This document shows, piece by piece, positions 7,688 to 15,941 of a stretch of DNA of 64,000 nt (position 1 is its first letter; the number at the start of each line of letters is the position of its first letter). Both the position numbers and the translations under genes were made by a program. The notes beneath the pieces were generated by a model. That model saw only the letters and a list, made by a program, of their open reading frames with translations. It made no database searches and had not been told where the DNA came from. The stretch covers positions 248,001 to 312,000 of the forward strand of contig NZ_JAAGLV010000007.1 in NCBI RefSeq assembly GCF_010548305.1, read 5' to 3'. The stretch comes from Streptomyces sp. SID13031 (GTDB lineage Bacteria > Actinomycetota > Actinomycetes > Propionibacteriales > Kribbellaceae).

Positions 7688-8328
7688 TGGCGAAGGACAC
7701 CAGGGCCGGCCTGCTGGACGCCGCGCTTCGGACGATCGGCGACCTTGGCTTCGCCGGTGCGTCCGCGCGGCACATCGCCACGGCCGCCGGGCAGAACCAG
7801 GCGCTGGTCTTCTACCACTTCGGCACGGTCAACGACCTCATCGCCGAGGCCTGCCGGAGCAGTACCGAGCAGCGGATCGCTCTCTACCGGGGAGAGTTCG
7901 ACCAAGCGACCACCTTCGCCGAACTGCTCGCGGTCGGCCGGCGGGTACACGTCGCCGAACATGCCGAGGGCAACGTCGCCGTACTGGCCCAGTTGCTCGC
8001 CGGGGCCCGTGGCAACGAGGTCGTCGGCGCGGCGGTCGCGGATGCGATCAACCTCTGGGTGGCCGAGGTCGAGAAGACGCTGCACCGAGTACTTGCCGAC
8101 AGCCCGTTGCTCCCACTGGTCGACCTGGGAGGCCTGGCCAGGGCGATCTCAGCCGGATTCGTCGGGATCGAGCTGCTGGACGGTATCGACTCTGACGGCG
8201 CCACCCGCGCACTCGGGTCGCTCGAGCAACTCGCAGTACTGACTGAAACGTTGCTGACCGAGCTCGACAACCTCGGCCCGGTCACCAGCCGGCTGGTCAA
8301 GCGGAAGCTGAAGCCACTCAGCCCGTGA
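7687..8328 (+). CDS. TetR family transcriptional regulator
   Basis: A 213-residue TetR repressor. The helix-turn-helix occupies residues about 8-52 (LLDAALRTIGDLGFAGASAR, then IATAAGQNQALVFYHFGTVN). The rest is an all-helical ligand-binding domain with no similarity that reveals the ligand. ATG 7687 is chosen because it starts just before the conserved N-terminal helix and overlaps the stop of the preceding frame. The 24-nt palindrome at 7227-7250 is a good candidate operator, and the DrrAB-like exporter upstream is a plausible target. The 3' end overlaps the convergent oxidase gene by 11 bp. Confidence 0.9.
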   Translation: MAKDTRAGLLDAALRTIGDLGFAGASARHIATAAGQNQALVFYHFGTVNDLIAEACRSSTEQRIALYRGEFDQATTFAELLAVGRRVHVAEHAEGNVAVLAQLLAGARGNEVVGAAVADAINLWVAEVEKTLHRVLADSPLLPLVDLGGLARAISAGFVGIELLDGIDSDGATRALGSLEQLAVLTETLLTELDNLGPVTSRLVKRKLKPLSP

Positions 8329-9010
8329 CCACCGCGGCGCTGAGCTGGTCGGCGCGGTTCCTGATGTGGGTGGGGATGGCGAGGGTGCAGTCGGGGTTGG
8401 TGATGGGTTCCTCAGCCACGACGCGGAGGGGGATGACGCCGGTCCAGTAGGGCAGGTCGAGGTCTTCCTCGTCGTCGTTCGCGGCGCCCGCGCGGGTCTT
8501 GACGGAGGCTTCCGTCAGGTCGAGGGCCAGGACCGAGGTCTTGGCCAGCTCCTTGCGGCTCGGCGGGCGAACGGCGGTGGAGCGGCCGGGGACGAGGTGG
8601 TCGACGATGCGGTTGAGGCCGTGCAGCTTCTCGTCGGGGTCGGTGACGAGCCGCGGCAGGCCGAAGATGACCGCCGAGCGGTAGTTCACCGAGTGGTGGA
8701 AGGCGGAGCGGGCGAGCACCAGGCCGTCGGCATGGGTGACGGTGACGCAGATCGTCTGGCCGGGGGAGGCGACCACGCTGCGGGCGGCGACCGAGCCGTG
8801 CAGGTAGAGAGTTCCGTCGGCGCCCTCGTCCAGATCCACCCCGTACGCCGTCGGCAGGACGAGCGGAGCGCCGTCGATGACGACCCCGAGGTGGCAGAAC
8901 ATGCCGGCCAGGAGGACCTCCGCCAGCGCGGCGCGGTCAATCGCGGCGCGTTCCTTCTCCCGGCGAAGCTTGGTCCGGTCGGTCGGCGAGAGCGGCGTGG
9001 TGGTCGTCAT
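8318..9010 (-). CDS. Pyridoxamine 5'-phosphate oxidase family flavoprotein
   Basis: A 230-residue split-barrel FMN protein of the PNPOx-like superfamily. The sequence runs FCHLGVVIDGAPLVLPTAYG, then TLYLHGSVAARS, then ICVTVTHADGLVLARSAFHH, which is the characteristic order of barrel strands in the group annotated as pyridoxamine-phosphate-oxidase-like or flavin-nitroreductase-like. ATG 9010 has GGTAGGA just upstream; the open frame to 9076 was rejected because it crosses the divergent MocR start. Divergent pairing with a MocR-type regulator suggests a link with vitamin B6. The actual substrate is not determined. Confidence 0.85.
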   Translation of the reverse strand: MTTTTPLSPTDRTKLRREKERAAIDRAALAEVLLAGMFCHLGVVIDGAPLVLPTAYGVDLDEGADGTLYLHGSVAARSVVASPGQTICVTVTHADGLVLARSAFHHSVNYRSAVIFGLPRLVTDPDEKLHGLNRIVDHLVPGRSTAVRPPSRKELAKTSVLALDLTEASVKTRAGAANDDEEDLDLPYWTGVIPLRVVAEEPITNPDCTLAIPTHIRNRADQLSAAVVTG

Positions 9011-9076
9011 GGTCCTACCTTTGCCTATCATTGGCATGCTGGCACGGTCCATTCCCGCCCGAATCAGGTAGTCCAC
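9011..9076. promoter_or_regulatory. 66-bp divergent promoter region between oxidase and MocR genes
   Basis: Contains the dyad-like ttggcatgctggca (TTGGCATGC / GCATGCTGG overlap, about 9031-9044) and lies between the two divergent starts. MocR proteins usually bind such intergenic direct or inverted repeats. No clear Shine-Dalgarno precedes the TTG of the MocR gene, so its mRNA may be nearly leaderless. Confidence 0.4.
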
Positions 9077-10444
9077 TTGGAGAGCTCACTCCCCCTCGTC
9101 CTGACCCGCGACGGCAACGGCCCGCTGCACCTGCAGCTGGCTGAACAGTTCCGCGCGGCCATTCGTGACGGGCGGCTGCAGGCCGGGCACCGATTGCCGT
9201 CCACTCGCGACCTAGCCAGAGAGCTGTCCGTGTCGCGCTCGGTGGCACAGGCGGCGTACGACCAACTGCACGCCGAAGGGTGGATCGCAGGACGGACCGG
9301 CTCAGGCACCTACGTGGCGGACGTAGTACCGCTGCAGCCTGTACTACGTACTGCCGCGCGCCCGCCGACCCCTGCCGGGCCGGTCCTGCTGACCCTGCGG
9401 CCGGGGATCCCGTACATCAGCCCGACGGTCGATGCGGGCTGGAGACGAGCCTGGCGGGAGGTGTCGGGCCAGGCCCCGCCCGGTGGCTACGAAGACGTCG
9501 CCGGGTTACCAGAGCTCCGTGACGCCCTGGTCGAACACGTCCGACGGGTGCGCGGTATCGCCTGCGGTACCGAGAACCTGATGATCACCGAGGGCACCTC
9601 CCACGGGCTGCGGCTGCTGCTGTCCGTGACTCGGCGCCCGGGCGACAAGATCGCCGTCGAGGACCCCGGCTACACCGCTGCGGCCTTGACCGCCAAGCAG
9701 TTCGGGCTCGAGGTCGTGGACGTCGGTGTCGACGAGGACGGGCTCCAGGTCTCCGACCTCGGCACCGACCTGTCGGCGGTCTACGTCACGCCATCGCACC
9801 AGTACCCGCTCGGCGGCCGGCTCCCCGTCGCCAGACGCAATGAGCTGATCCGGTGGGCCCGGCGTACCGGGGCGACCTTGATCGAGGACGACTACGACAG
9901 CGAGTTCCGGTACGACGTGGCGCCGCTGCCCGCCCTCGCCCAGCTCGACCTCGACCGGGTGGTCCACCTAGGCACCCTGTCGAAGGTGCTCAGCCCCGCC
10001 CTGCGCCTCGGCTGGCTGGTCGCCTCCCCAGAGGTGGTCAACCAGCTCGCGGCATACCGGGAGCAGGTAGGCGACTGGCCCGGCTGGCCCATGCAGGCAG
10101 CCTTCCTGGCCATGCTCCGCGACGGCTACCTGGACCAGGTCATCCGCCGATCAAAACGCCTATACGCCGACCGCCGCAACCACACGTGCGCAGTACTGGC
10201 CCCCTACGGCCAGATCGTCGGCCAAGACGCAGGCCTACATATCACCCTCCTACTACCACCAGCCACAGACGACCAAGCCGTAGCAGCAGCAGCAAGAGCC
10301 GCCGGCGTCGAAGTAGCCCCCCTCTCCGACTACCGCCGCACCATCCCCGGCCCCCCAGGCCTAGTAATCGGCTACGCCACCCCCACCGACGCCAACTTCC
10401 ACCAGGCCCTGACGATCCTCTGCGATGTGCTCCGAACCACCTGA
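9077..10444 (+). CDS. MocR/PdxR family regulator (GntR domain fused to aminotransferase)
   Basis: A 455-residue PLP-dependent transcription factor. Residues 15-85 form a GntR winged helix (LHLQLAEQFRAAIRDGRLQA, LPSTRDLARELSVSRSVAQA, GRTGSGTYVA). Residues 110-450 are a class I/II aminotransferase fold with VEDPGYTAA, LIEDDYDSEFRYD and the PLP lysine in LGTLSKVLSPALRLGW (K303). The TTG at 9077 is used because no ATG or GTG lies in frame until well into the DNA-binding domain. MocR proteins regulate B6 metabolism or unrelated divergent genes; here the divergent target is the PNPOx-like gene. Codon use shifts strongly in the last 90 codons (CTA, GTA, GCA, CCA), unlike the body of the gene. Confidence 0.9.
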   Translation: MESSLPLVLTRDGNGPLHLQLAEQFRAAIRDGRLQAGHRLPSTRDLARELSVSRSVAQAAYDQLHAEGWIAGRTGSGTYVADVVPLQPVLRTAARPPTPAGPVLLTLRPGIPYISPTVDAGWRRAWREVSGQAPPGGYEDVAGLPELRDALVEHVRRVRGIACGTENLMITEGTSHGLRLLLSVTRRPGDKIAVEDPGYTAAALTAKQFGLEVVDVGVDEDGLQVSDLGTDLSAVYVTPSHQYPLGGRLPVARRNELIRWARRTGATLIEDDYDSEFRYDVAPLPALAQLDLDRVVHLGTLSKVLSPALRLGWLVASPEVVNQLAAYREQVGDWPGWPMQAAFLAMLRDGYLDQVIRRSKRLYADRRNHTCAVLAPYGQIVGQDAGLHITLLLPPATDDQAVAAAARAAGVEVAPLSDYRRTIPGPPGLVIGYATPTDANFHQALTILCDVLRTT

Positions 10445-10452
10445 CGCCAGTC

Positions 10453-10857
10453 TCAGGCGGAATTCGCCTCGCGGAGCCGGTCAAGATCCAGTTCGACCTC
10501 GACACCGTTGAGCATCACGACTATCCGGGGCTGCTCGGCACCGGTGGCGTGCAGATAGTCCGCCAAGGTCGAGAGCAGCATGTCGTGCCTGCGTTCGAGC
10601 CTCGAGATGACTGCCTGCCCGACGCCAAGACTCTCGGCCACCTCGACCTGGGTGAGTTCACCGGCTCTCCGGATCGCCGCCAGGTTCTCGGCGTAGACCC
10701 GGTCCATCTCCCGCGCCCCGGCCTCGACCGCGGCGACTCCGGCAGCGACCTCCGGACGGGCCAGCAACTTGTTCAGCCGGTCGTTCCCACGGCTGAAGGT
10801 CGTCTCTTCGGCACGCTTCCTGGTCACGGTCATCCCCTCGTCGCTTCGCGTTTCCAT
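10453..10857 (-). CDS. XRE family helix-turn-helix protein (antitoxin-like)
   Basis: A 134-residue DNA-binding protein. A Cro/CI-type helix-turn-helix is seen at about residues 68-92 (LTQVEVAESLGVGQAVISRL), preceded by a helical stretch and followed by a short beta-rich C-terminus (IVVMLNGVEVELDL). This arrangement is common for antitoxins of HigBA-like pairs in actinobacteria, in which the toxin gene lies just upstream. No RelE/HigB-like frame is recognisable between 10858 and 10996, so it stands alone here. The start may be ATG 10857 or the internal ATG (MTVTRKR). It ends 9 bp from the convergent MocR gene. Confidence 0.75.
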   Translation of the reverse strand: METRSDEGMTVTRKRAEETTFSRGNDRLNKLLARPEVAAGVAAVEAGAREMDRVYAENLAAIRRAGELTQVEVAESLGVGQAVISRLERRHDMLLSTLADYLHATGAEQPRIVVMLNGVEVELDLDRLREANSA

Positions 10858-10996
10858 TGATCGATCAATCCGTCAGCACGAGCCCCGACCGAGTTGTAGA
10901 ACTCGCCAGAGCGGATAGCGCTTCGACTGACGCACCCACCGCAGGGTGCCTGTCTCTGTTTCCCGCGTCGGCGGCGAGCTCGGCGAGTGGGCACTG

Positions 10997-11983
10997 TCAG
11001 GGCGTTTGTGGGTTCTTCTTCAGTGGCGGCTGGACGACCGGGACGTCGTCGGTCCAGGTTAGTTCGGAGAGCCACATGGTGCGGCCGGGTGGGTCGGCGC
11101 CGATCAGGGCTGGGTCCCAGGCGTGGTAGATGAACCAGTAGCGGTTGTTCTTGAGGAGGACCATGTTGTGGCCGGGGCCGGCGGCGTCGTTCGATGAGGT
11201 GAGGATGGGGGCGCCGGACTTCACGCAGGGGCCGGTGGGGGTTTCGCAGAGGGCGTGGCCGACGGCGTAGTCGGCTTTGTCGTAGGCGTTGGCTGAGTAG
11301 AAGAGGTGGAACTTGCCGTTGCGCTCGATGACGTAGGGCGCTTCGACGAGGTTGCCTTCCCAGGGGAGGGTCTGCTTGATCAGGCGGGTGGTCTTGCCGG
11401 TCAGCGTCAGGCCGTCGGGAGAGAGGCGCGAGACGTAGATCCAGGTGTCGACGCCGACCGCGTTGCCGTCGTTCTTCCAGTACAACCATCGCTGCCCGCT
11501 CGAGTCCTGGAACGGGCTCGCGTCGATCGAACCACCCTCGTCAACCTGACAGATCAAGGGTTTACTCGACTTGTCGACATATGGACCTTTGGCCGTCGAT
11601 GCCACCGCAACACCTACACACTGCCGACCCGATGCATCGTCAGAAGTCGTGTAATACATGACGAAACGATCAGTTCCCTGTACTACGGCCTCCGGCGCCC
11701 AGACCTTCCCTGGAGACGTCCAACCCGGCAGCGTCGGCAACGCATCGCCGACCTGCTCCCACGAGACCAAGTCGGCCGACTTCAACGTCTGCACGTTGCC
11801 CAGCGGCCCGTTGGTCGCGTGCGCGTAGTACTGCGAGCCGACCGCGATCACCTGCGGATCGGCGAACCCGCCGTCGTACACGGGATTCGTGAAACCCATC
11901 GTCGTCTCCTCAGTAGCACTGCCGGGGTTGCTGCACCCCGCTGCTGACAAGCACAGCAGCAGCAACCCCGGCCAGCGCGGCAT
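10997..11983 (-). CDS. Secreted lipoprotein glycoside hydrolase, GH43-like (arabinan side)
   Basis: A 328-residue five-bladed beta-propeller hydrolase. The N-terminus is a lipoprotein signal (MPRWPGLLLLCLSAAGCS, lipobox LSAAGC), so it is anchored on the outer face of the membrane. GH43 marks: the general-base Asp in YDGGFADPQVI, WAPEAVV at the pKa-modulator position (Glu where Asp is usual), and the catalytic-acid Glu in LVEAPYVIERNGKFHLFYS. It is the last gene of the arabinan operon; its ATG overlaps the stop of the upstream GH43 gene by 1 nt (TGATG). Likely arabinosidase or arabinanase; the exact bond is an inference from the locus. Confidence 0.85.
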   Translation of the reverse strand: MPRWPGLLLLCLSAAGCSNPGSATEETTMGFTNPVYDGGFADPQVIAVGSQYYAHATNGPLGNVQTLKSADLVSWEQVGDALPTLPGWTSPGKVWAPEAVVQGTDRFVMYYTTSDDASGRQCVGVAVASTAKGPYVDKSSKPLICQVDEGGSIDASPFQDSSGQRWLYWKNDGNAVGVDTWIYVSRLSPDGLTLTGKTTRLIKQTLPWEGNLVEAPYVIERNGKFHLFYSANAYDKADYAVGHALCETPTGPCVKSGAPILTSSNDAAGPGHNMVLLKNNRYWFIYHAWDPALIGADPPGRTMWLSELTWTDDVPVVQPPLKKNPQTP

Positions 11984-14211
11984 CACTTGCTCGCGTAGAA
12001 CCGCAAGTAGTCGAACGTGGCCACCGGCGCCGGGCTGACCCCGGTCTGGTCGCCATGCGCGTACAGGCCGAGCTTCGGAGCCGTCCCGGCCGGCAGCACC
12101 CAGGACGCACCCCAGGTCCACTTCTTGCCGTCCGTACTCGTCCCAGCCTGGTAGACGTGCTCACCAGCCGCATTGCGGTGGTAGGCGAGCCGCATCCACA
12201 GGGTTGGCGCCGATCGCCCGATCGCCGCGCCGCCGTAGCTAGTGGCCCCGTCCGATGCGCGCGCGACCAACTCACGACCGAACTCCGTCTGCCGCGTCCT
12301 CCAGATCGACACGTCCCCGAGCCGCGCGAAGTCGTCGTCGGTCAGGTACGCGATCATCCCGGCCTGCTGGTAGTTGCGGATGTCGCCCGCACCGAGATCG
12401 AGCTGCAGCTTCGTCTCCGCGATCCAGCTGTCCCCGGCCGGCACCTGATGGAAGAGCAGCCCGGCGTTGTTGCCGCCGCCGACCAGGTCGGTGTTCTGCA
12501 CCGGCCACGACAACTTGCCATCGGCAACAATCGCGCGCGCGTCTGGCCGTACCCACGACCATTTCTCCCCAAGGCTTCCGCTGAACTCGTCACCGGCCAG
12601 CAACTTCCCAGCCACCGGTACTGCGGCGGCGCGGCGTACCGGCTCCGCCACCGGACGGACCGTCAAGTTGTCGACCTCCGCCGTACCCAGCCAACTCACC
12701 GGAGCCGACCGCACCTTCAACCCACGAACCTCGAGTCGCGCCTCGGCGTACAGGTCCCCGAGCCCGGCGTCGTTTACCCGAGCCGACACCGTGCTGCCGG
12801 AGACCTCCACGATCAGGTGGTTCCACTGCGACCGGTCGAAGTCGGCAGGCAACAAGGCGCACGCAGTACGGCCGCCCGCGACGATGCTGATCTTGTCGCT
12901 GCCAACGCTGACCACCACCGCGCCACCACCGACCACTGTGGTGAAACTGCTGCCGAGCTTCACGCTGGCCTCCACCCGCACTGACCCACCCGGCGCCGCC
13001 TGACGTGTCGTCGCTGCACCCCGGATCGAGGCAGTAGGTCCACCAAGCGGGTCACCAGCCAGCCTGGTCGCACCCCAGAGGCCACCTGTCGGATCAGCCG
13101 AATTGATGCCAAGACCTGAGCCAGTCGTCGGCGCAGGCTGCGGGGTGTCGGACGGACCGGCGCCCGCCCGCGTACGCGGCCAGCCGTCGATCCAGTCGAT
13201 CCGGTCGATCAGCAGCGGCCGCCGGTTGATCCCGAACGGGTCGGTCAGCCACGGCGTACCGCGGTCGATCGCGTGGTACACGATGTGGTCCTGGCCAGCC
13301 GCGTCGGTGATGAACGCGTGGTGCCCAGGCCCGATCCACTTGTTGCCGTTCTGGGTGATCACGGTCGTACCGCCGACGCGCGACTCGTTCAGGCCTATCC
13401 CGTCGGCGTCGACGAACGGGCCGCGCGGCGACTTGGAGCGGCCGGCGAAGACGGAGTACCCGGTGGTCGGGCCGGCGCAGCAGTTGCTCGACGAGCCCAT
13501 CAGGTAGTACCAGCCGTCGCGGTAGACGACGTAGGAGCCCTCGTAGCGGTCGCCGACGGTCACCTGGGTCGGCGTACCGACCGAGTGCAGGCCGTCAGGG
13601 GAGAGCTCCGTGACGGAGAGGCCGCCGTAGAAGCCACCGCTGTAGAGGTAGCGCTTGCCGTCGGCGGCGGTGAGCATGGCCGGGTCGATGGTGCCGAAGT
13701 AGCCGCCGTTGCCGTCGGGCTTCGGGGCGACGACCGGGCCGTCGGTGGCGGTCCAGGGACCCGCGGGAGTCGGGGCGGTGGCCACGCCGATCCCCGGATC
13801 GCCACCTGGGTTGGCGAGCGTGTCTGTGACGGTGAAGTACATGACGTACCGGCCACCGAAGTACCGGATGTCGGGTGCCCAGAAGAACGACCCCGGCGCG
13901 GCCCAGGCGGGTTTGGTGCTGTCGTCGAAGACCGTGCCGAGGTACTCCCAGGAGCCGAAGTCCTTGGTCCTGGCCAGGTGCATCAGGCCGAACGGGCCAT
14001 TGGCGACCAGGGGATCCGAGGTGGCGTAGGCGTACCAGTAGCCGTCGCGGCCCTGGATGATCGACGGGTCGGCGAATGTGTCGGCGAAGGGTGATGAGAT
14101 CGCGTTGAGCGTGGTCACTGGTGGTGGCGCGGGTGATGCGACGGCGGCTGTAGTACCGGCAGCTACCGAAGCGACAGCCAGAGCTGCCGCCAGCAAGCGT
14201 CTAGGAGGCAC
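11983..14211 (-). CDS. Secreted GH43 arabinan hydrolase with C-terminal accessory domains
   Basis: A 742-residue exported enzyme. Signal peptide at 1-26 (RRLLAAALAVASVAAGTTAA). The GH43 propeller (about 35-345) shows the general base in FADTFADPSIIQGRDGYWYA, the pKa-modulator Asp in FWAPDIRYFGGRYVMYF and the acid Glu in YEGSYVVYRDGWYYLMGS. A linker leads to two accessory regions: a LamG/concanavalin-like stretch (about 390-530) and a DUF1349-like jelly roll (about 545-740, with WSWVRPDARAIV and FARLGDVSIWRTRQ). The GTG start is 24 bp downstream of the permease stop. With GH51 in the same operon, endo- or exo-arabinanase activity on pectin side chains is the best guess. Confidence 0.88.
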   Translation of the reverse strand: MPPRRLLAAALAVASVAAGTTAAVASPAPPPVTTLNAISSPFADTFADPSIIQGRDGYWYAYATSDPLVANGPFGLMHLARTKDFGSWEYLGTVFDDSTKPAWAAPGSFFWAPDIRYFGGRYVMYFTVTDTLANPGGDPGIGVATAPTPAGPWTATDGPVVAPKPDGNGGYFGTIDPAMLTAADGKRYLYSGGFYGGLSVTELSPDGLHSVGTPTQVTVGDRYEGSYVVYRDGWYYLMGSSSNCCAGPTTGYSVFAGRSKSPRGPFVDADGIGLNESRVGGTTVITQNGNKWIGPGHHAFITDAAGQDHIVYHAIDRGTPWLTDPFGINRRPLLIDRIDWIDGWPRTRAGAGPSDTPQPAPTTGSGLGINSADPTGGLWGATRLAGDPLGGPTASIRGAATTRQAAPGGSVRVEASVKLGSSFTTVVGGGAVVVSVGSDKISIVAGGRTACALLPADFDRSQWNHLIVEVSGSTVSARVNDAGLGDLYAEARLEVRGLKVRSAPVSWLGTAEVDNLTVRPVAEPVRRAAAVPVAGKLLAGDEFSGSLGEKWSWVRPDARAIVADGKLSWPVQNTDLVGGGNNAGLLFHQVPAGDSWIAETKLQLDLGAGDIRNYQQAGMIAYLTDDDFARLGDVSIWRTRQTEFGRELVARASDGATSYGGAAIGRSAPTLWMRLAYHRNAAGEHVYQAGTSTDGKKWTWGASWVLPAGTAPKLGLYAHGDQTGVSPAPVATFDYLRFYASK

Positions 14212-14235
14212 GGGCGGGGTCCTCTCTCACAGAAA

Positions 14236-15063
14236 TCAGCCTTTGATGCCGCTGCGGGCGACACCTTCGATGACATAGCGCTGGACGAAGATGTAGAGGA
14301 TCAGGACCGGGACGGACGCGACGGTCGCGCCGGTCAGGATCACCGGATAGTCGGTCGTGTAGGCGCCCTGGAGCAGCTTCAGGCCGGCCGGCAGCGTCAG
14401 CCGCTCGGGCGAGAAGAGCACGTAGAGCGGCCAGATGAAGTCGTTCCAGTTGGCCAGGAAGGACAGCACGGTCAGCGTGGCGAGCGCGGGTTTCGCGTTC
14501 GGCAGGATGATCCGGGTGAAGACCGTCCACGCGTTCGCGCCGTCGATCATCGCCACCTCTTCGAGCTCCCGGGGTAGGGCGAGGAAGAACTGCCGCATGA
14601 AGAACACCCCGAACGCACCGGCCGCGCCCGGGACGACGAGCGCCCAGAGCGTGTCCAGCCAGGCAAGCTTGTCCATCAGCAGGTAGTTCGGCATCAAGAA
14701 GACGAAGCCCGGCACGAACAGCGTCGCCAGGATCAGCCCGAAGATGGGCTTCTTGAAGCGGAACTCCATCCGGGCCAGCGCATAGCCGGCCATCGACGCG
14801 ACCAGCACGACCAGCCCGGAGTGCAGGGTCGCTGCGACGAGCGAGTTGAGGAACCAGCGCAGTACCGGGTTCTGTCCGCCGGTGGTGAGGACTTCGCCGT
14901 ACGCACGTCCGGTCGGGTCCGACGGGATGAGCGTCGGTGGCGCCTGCTGGGACTCGCCGATCGTCTTGAACGAGGTGATCAGCATCCACAGCAACGGCGC
15001 GACGAACGCCAGCGTCAGCAGCGCCACCAGCACCCAGAAGCCGACCGACGGCCGCCGTCTCAT
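14236..15063 (-). CDS. Carbohydrate ABC transporter permease (MalG-like)
   Basis: A 275-residue inner-membrane permease of the CUT1 sugar-uptake family with six membrane helices. The cytoplasmic EAA loop that contacts the ATPase reads LPRELEEVAMIDGANAWTVF, followed by RIILPNAKPALATL. It starts with an ATGA overlap to the upstream permease. It pairs with the next permease and the binding protein to import arabino-oligosaccharides released by the hydrolases of the operon. No ATPase gene is present. Confidence 0.93.
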   Translation of the reverse strand: MRRRPSVGFWVLVALLTLAFVAPLLWMLITSFKTIGESQQAPPTLIPSDPTGRAYGEVLTTGGQNPVLRWFLNSLVAATLHSGLVVLVASMAGYALARMEFRFKKPIFGLILATLFVPGFVFLMPNYLLMDKLAWLDTLWALVVPGAAGAFGVFFMRQFFLALPRELEEVAMIDGANAWTVFTRIILPNAKPALATLTVLSFLANWNDFIWPLYVLFSPERLTLPAGLKLLQGAYTTDYPVILTGATVASVPVLILYIFVQRYVIEGVARSGIKG

Positions 15064-15941
15064 GGCTTCCGCTCCCTCAGCAGGGCGAAGTTGATCAGCG
15101 AGACGACGGCGAGACAGGCCGCCAGTACGTAGCTCATCGCCGTCGCCTGGCCCATCCGGAACTGCGACAGACCGGTGTCCGCGATCACCATCAGCGCGGT
15201 CCTGGTGCTGTCACCCGGGCCGCCCTGCGTCACCAACAGGGCCTGACCGAACATGTTGGCGGACGCAAGGATCGTGATCGTGACGACGAAGGTGAAGACC
15301 GGTCGCAGCCCCGGCATCGTCACGTTGCGGAAGACCTGCAGGGGACCCGCACCGTCGAGCGCGGCGGCCTCGTACTGCTCGGCCGGGATGTCCTGCAGCC
15401 CGGCCAGGTAGATGATCGCGTTGAAGCCGATCGTCCACCACACCGTCATCCCGACCAGCGAGGCGAACGCCCACGGCTGCTCGGTGGTCCAGCCGATCTC
15501 GCCGATGCCGAACAGCCCGAGGAACGCGTTGAGCACGCCGAAGCTGGTGTCCAGGATGTACCGGAACATCAGCCCGACCACGGCCACCCCGAGCACGTAC
15601 GGCGCGAAGAAGACGGCCCGGAAGAACGTCCGGCCGGGGAAGCGGCGGTTGAGCAGCACGGCCAGCCCGAGCGGCAGCGTCACCAGGAACGGTACCGACG
15701 CGAGCGTGAAGATGGCCGTCGCCCGCATCCCGTGCCAGAACGGCTCGGCCGTGGTCGACTGCGAGTCGAACAGGTCCTTGTAGTTCTGCAGCCCGACGAA
15801 CGGCTTGCCCGGCAACTGGAAGTCCCAGTCGTGCAGGCTCATCCACAGCCCGAAGATCGCCGGCCCGACGACGAACAACAGAAACAGCGCGAGATACGGC
15901 GCCAGGAAGAGGTACGGCGTAGCCCGGCCGTATCCCCTCAT
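15060..15941 (-). CDS. Carbohydrate ABC transporter permease (MalF-like)
   Basis: A 293-residue CUT1 permease with six helices. The EAA loop is IPAEQYEAAALDGAGPLQVF followed by RNVTMPGLRPV. The N-terminal GYGRATPYLFLAPYLALFLL is typical of MalF-like subunits lacking the long periplasmic loop. Both ends overlap neighbouring genes by 4 nt (ATGA), showing tight translational coupling. Confidence 0.93.
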   Translation of the reverse strand: MRGYGRATPYLFLAPYLALFLLFVVGPAIFGLWMSLHDWDFQLPGKPFVGLQNYKDLFDSQSTTAEPFWHGMRATAIFTLASVPFLVTLPLGLAVLLNRRFPGRTFFRAVFFAPYVLGVAVVGLMFRYILDTSFGVLNAFLGLFGIGEIGWTTEQPWAFASLVGMTVWWTIGFNAIIYLAGLQDIPAEQYEAAALDGAGPLQVFRNVTMPGLRPVFTFVVTITILASANMFGQALLVTQGGPGDSTRTALMVIADTGLSQFRMGQATAMSYVLAACLAVVSLINFALLRERKP

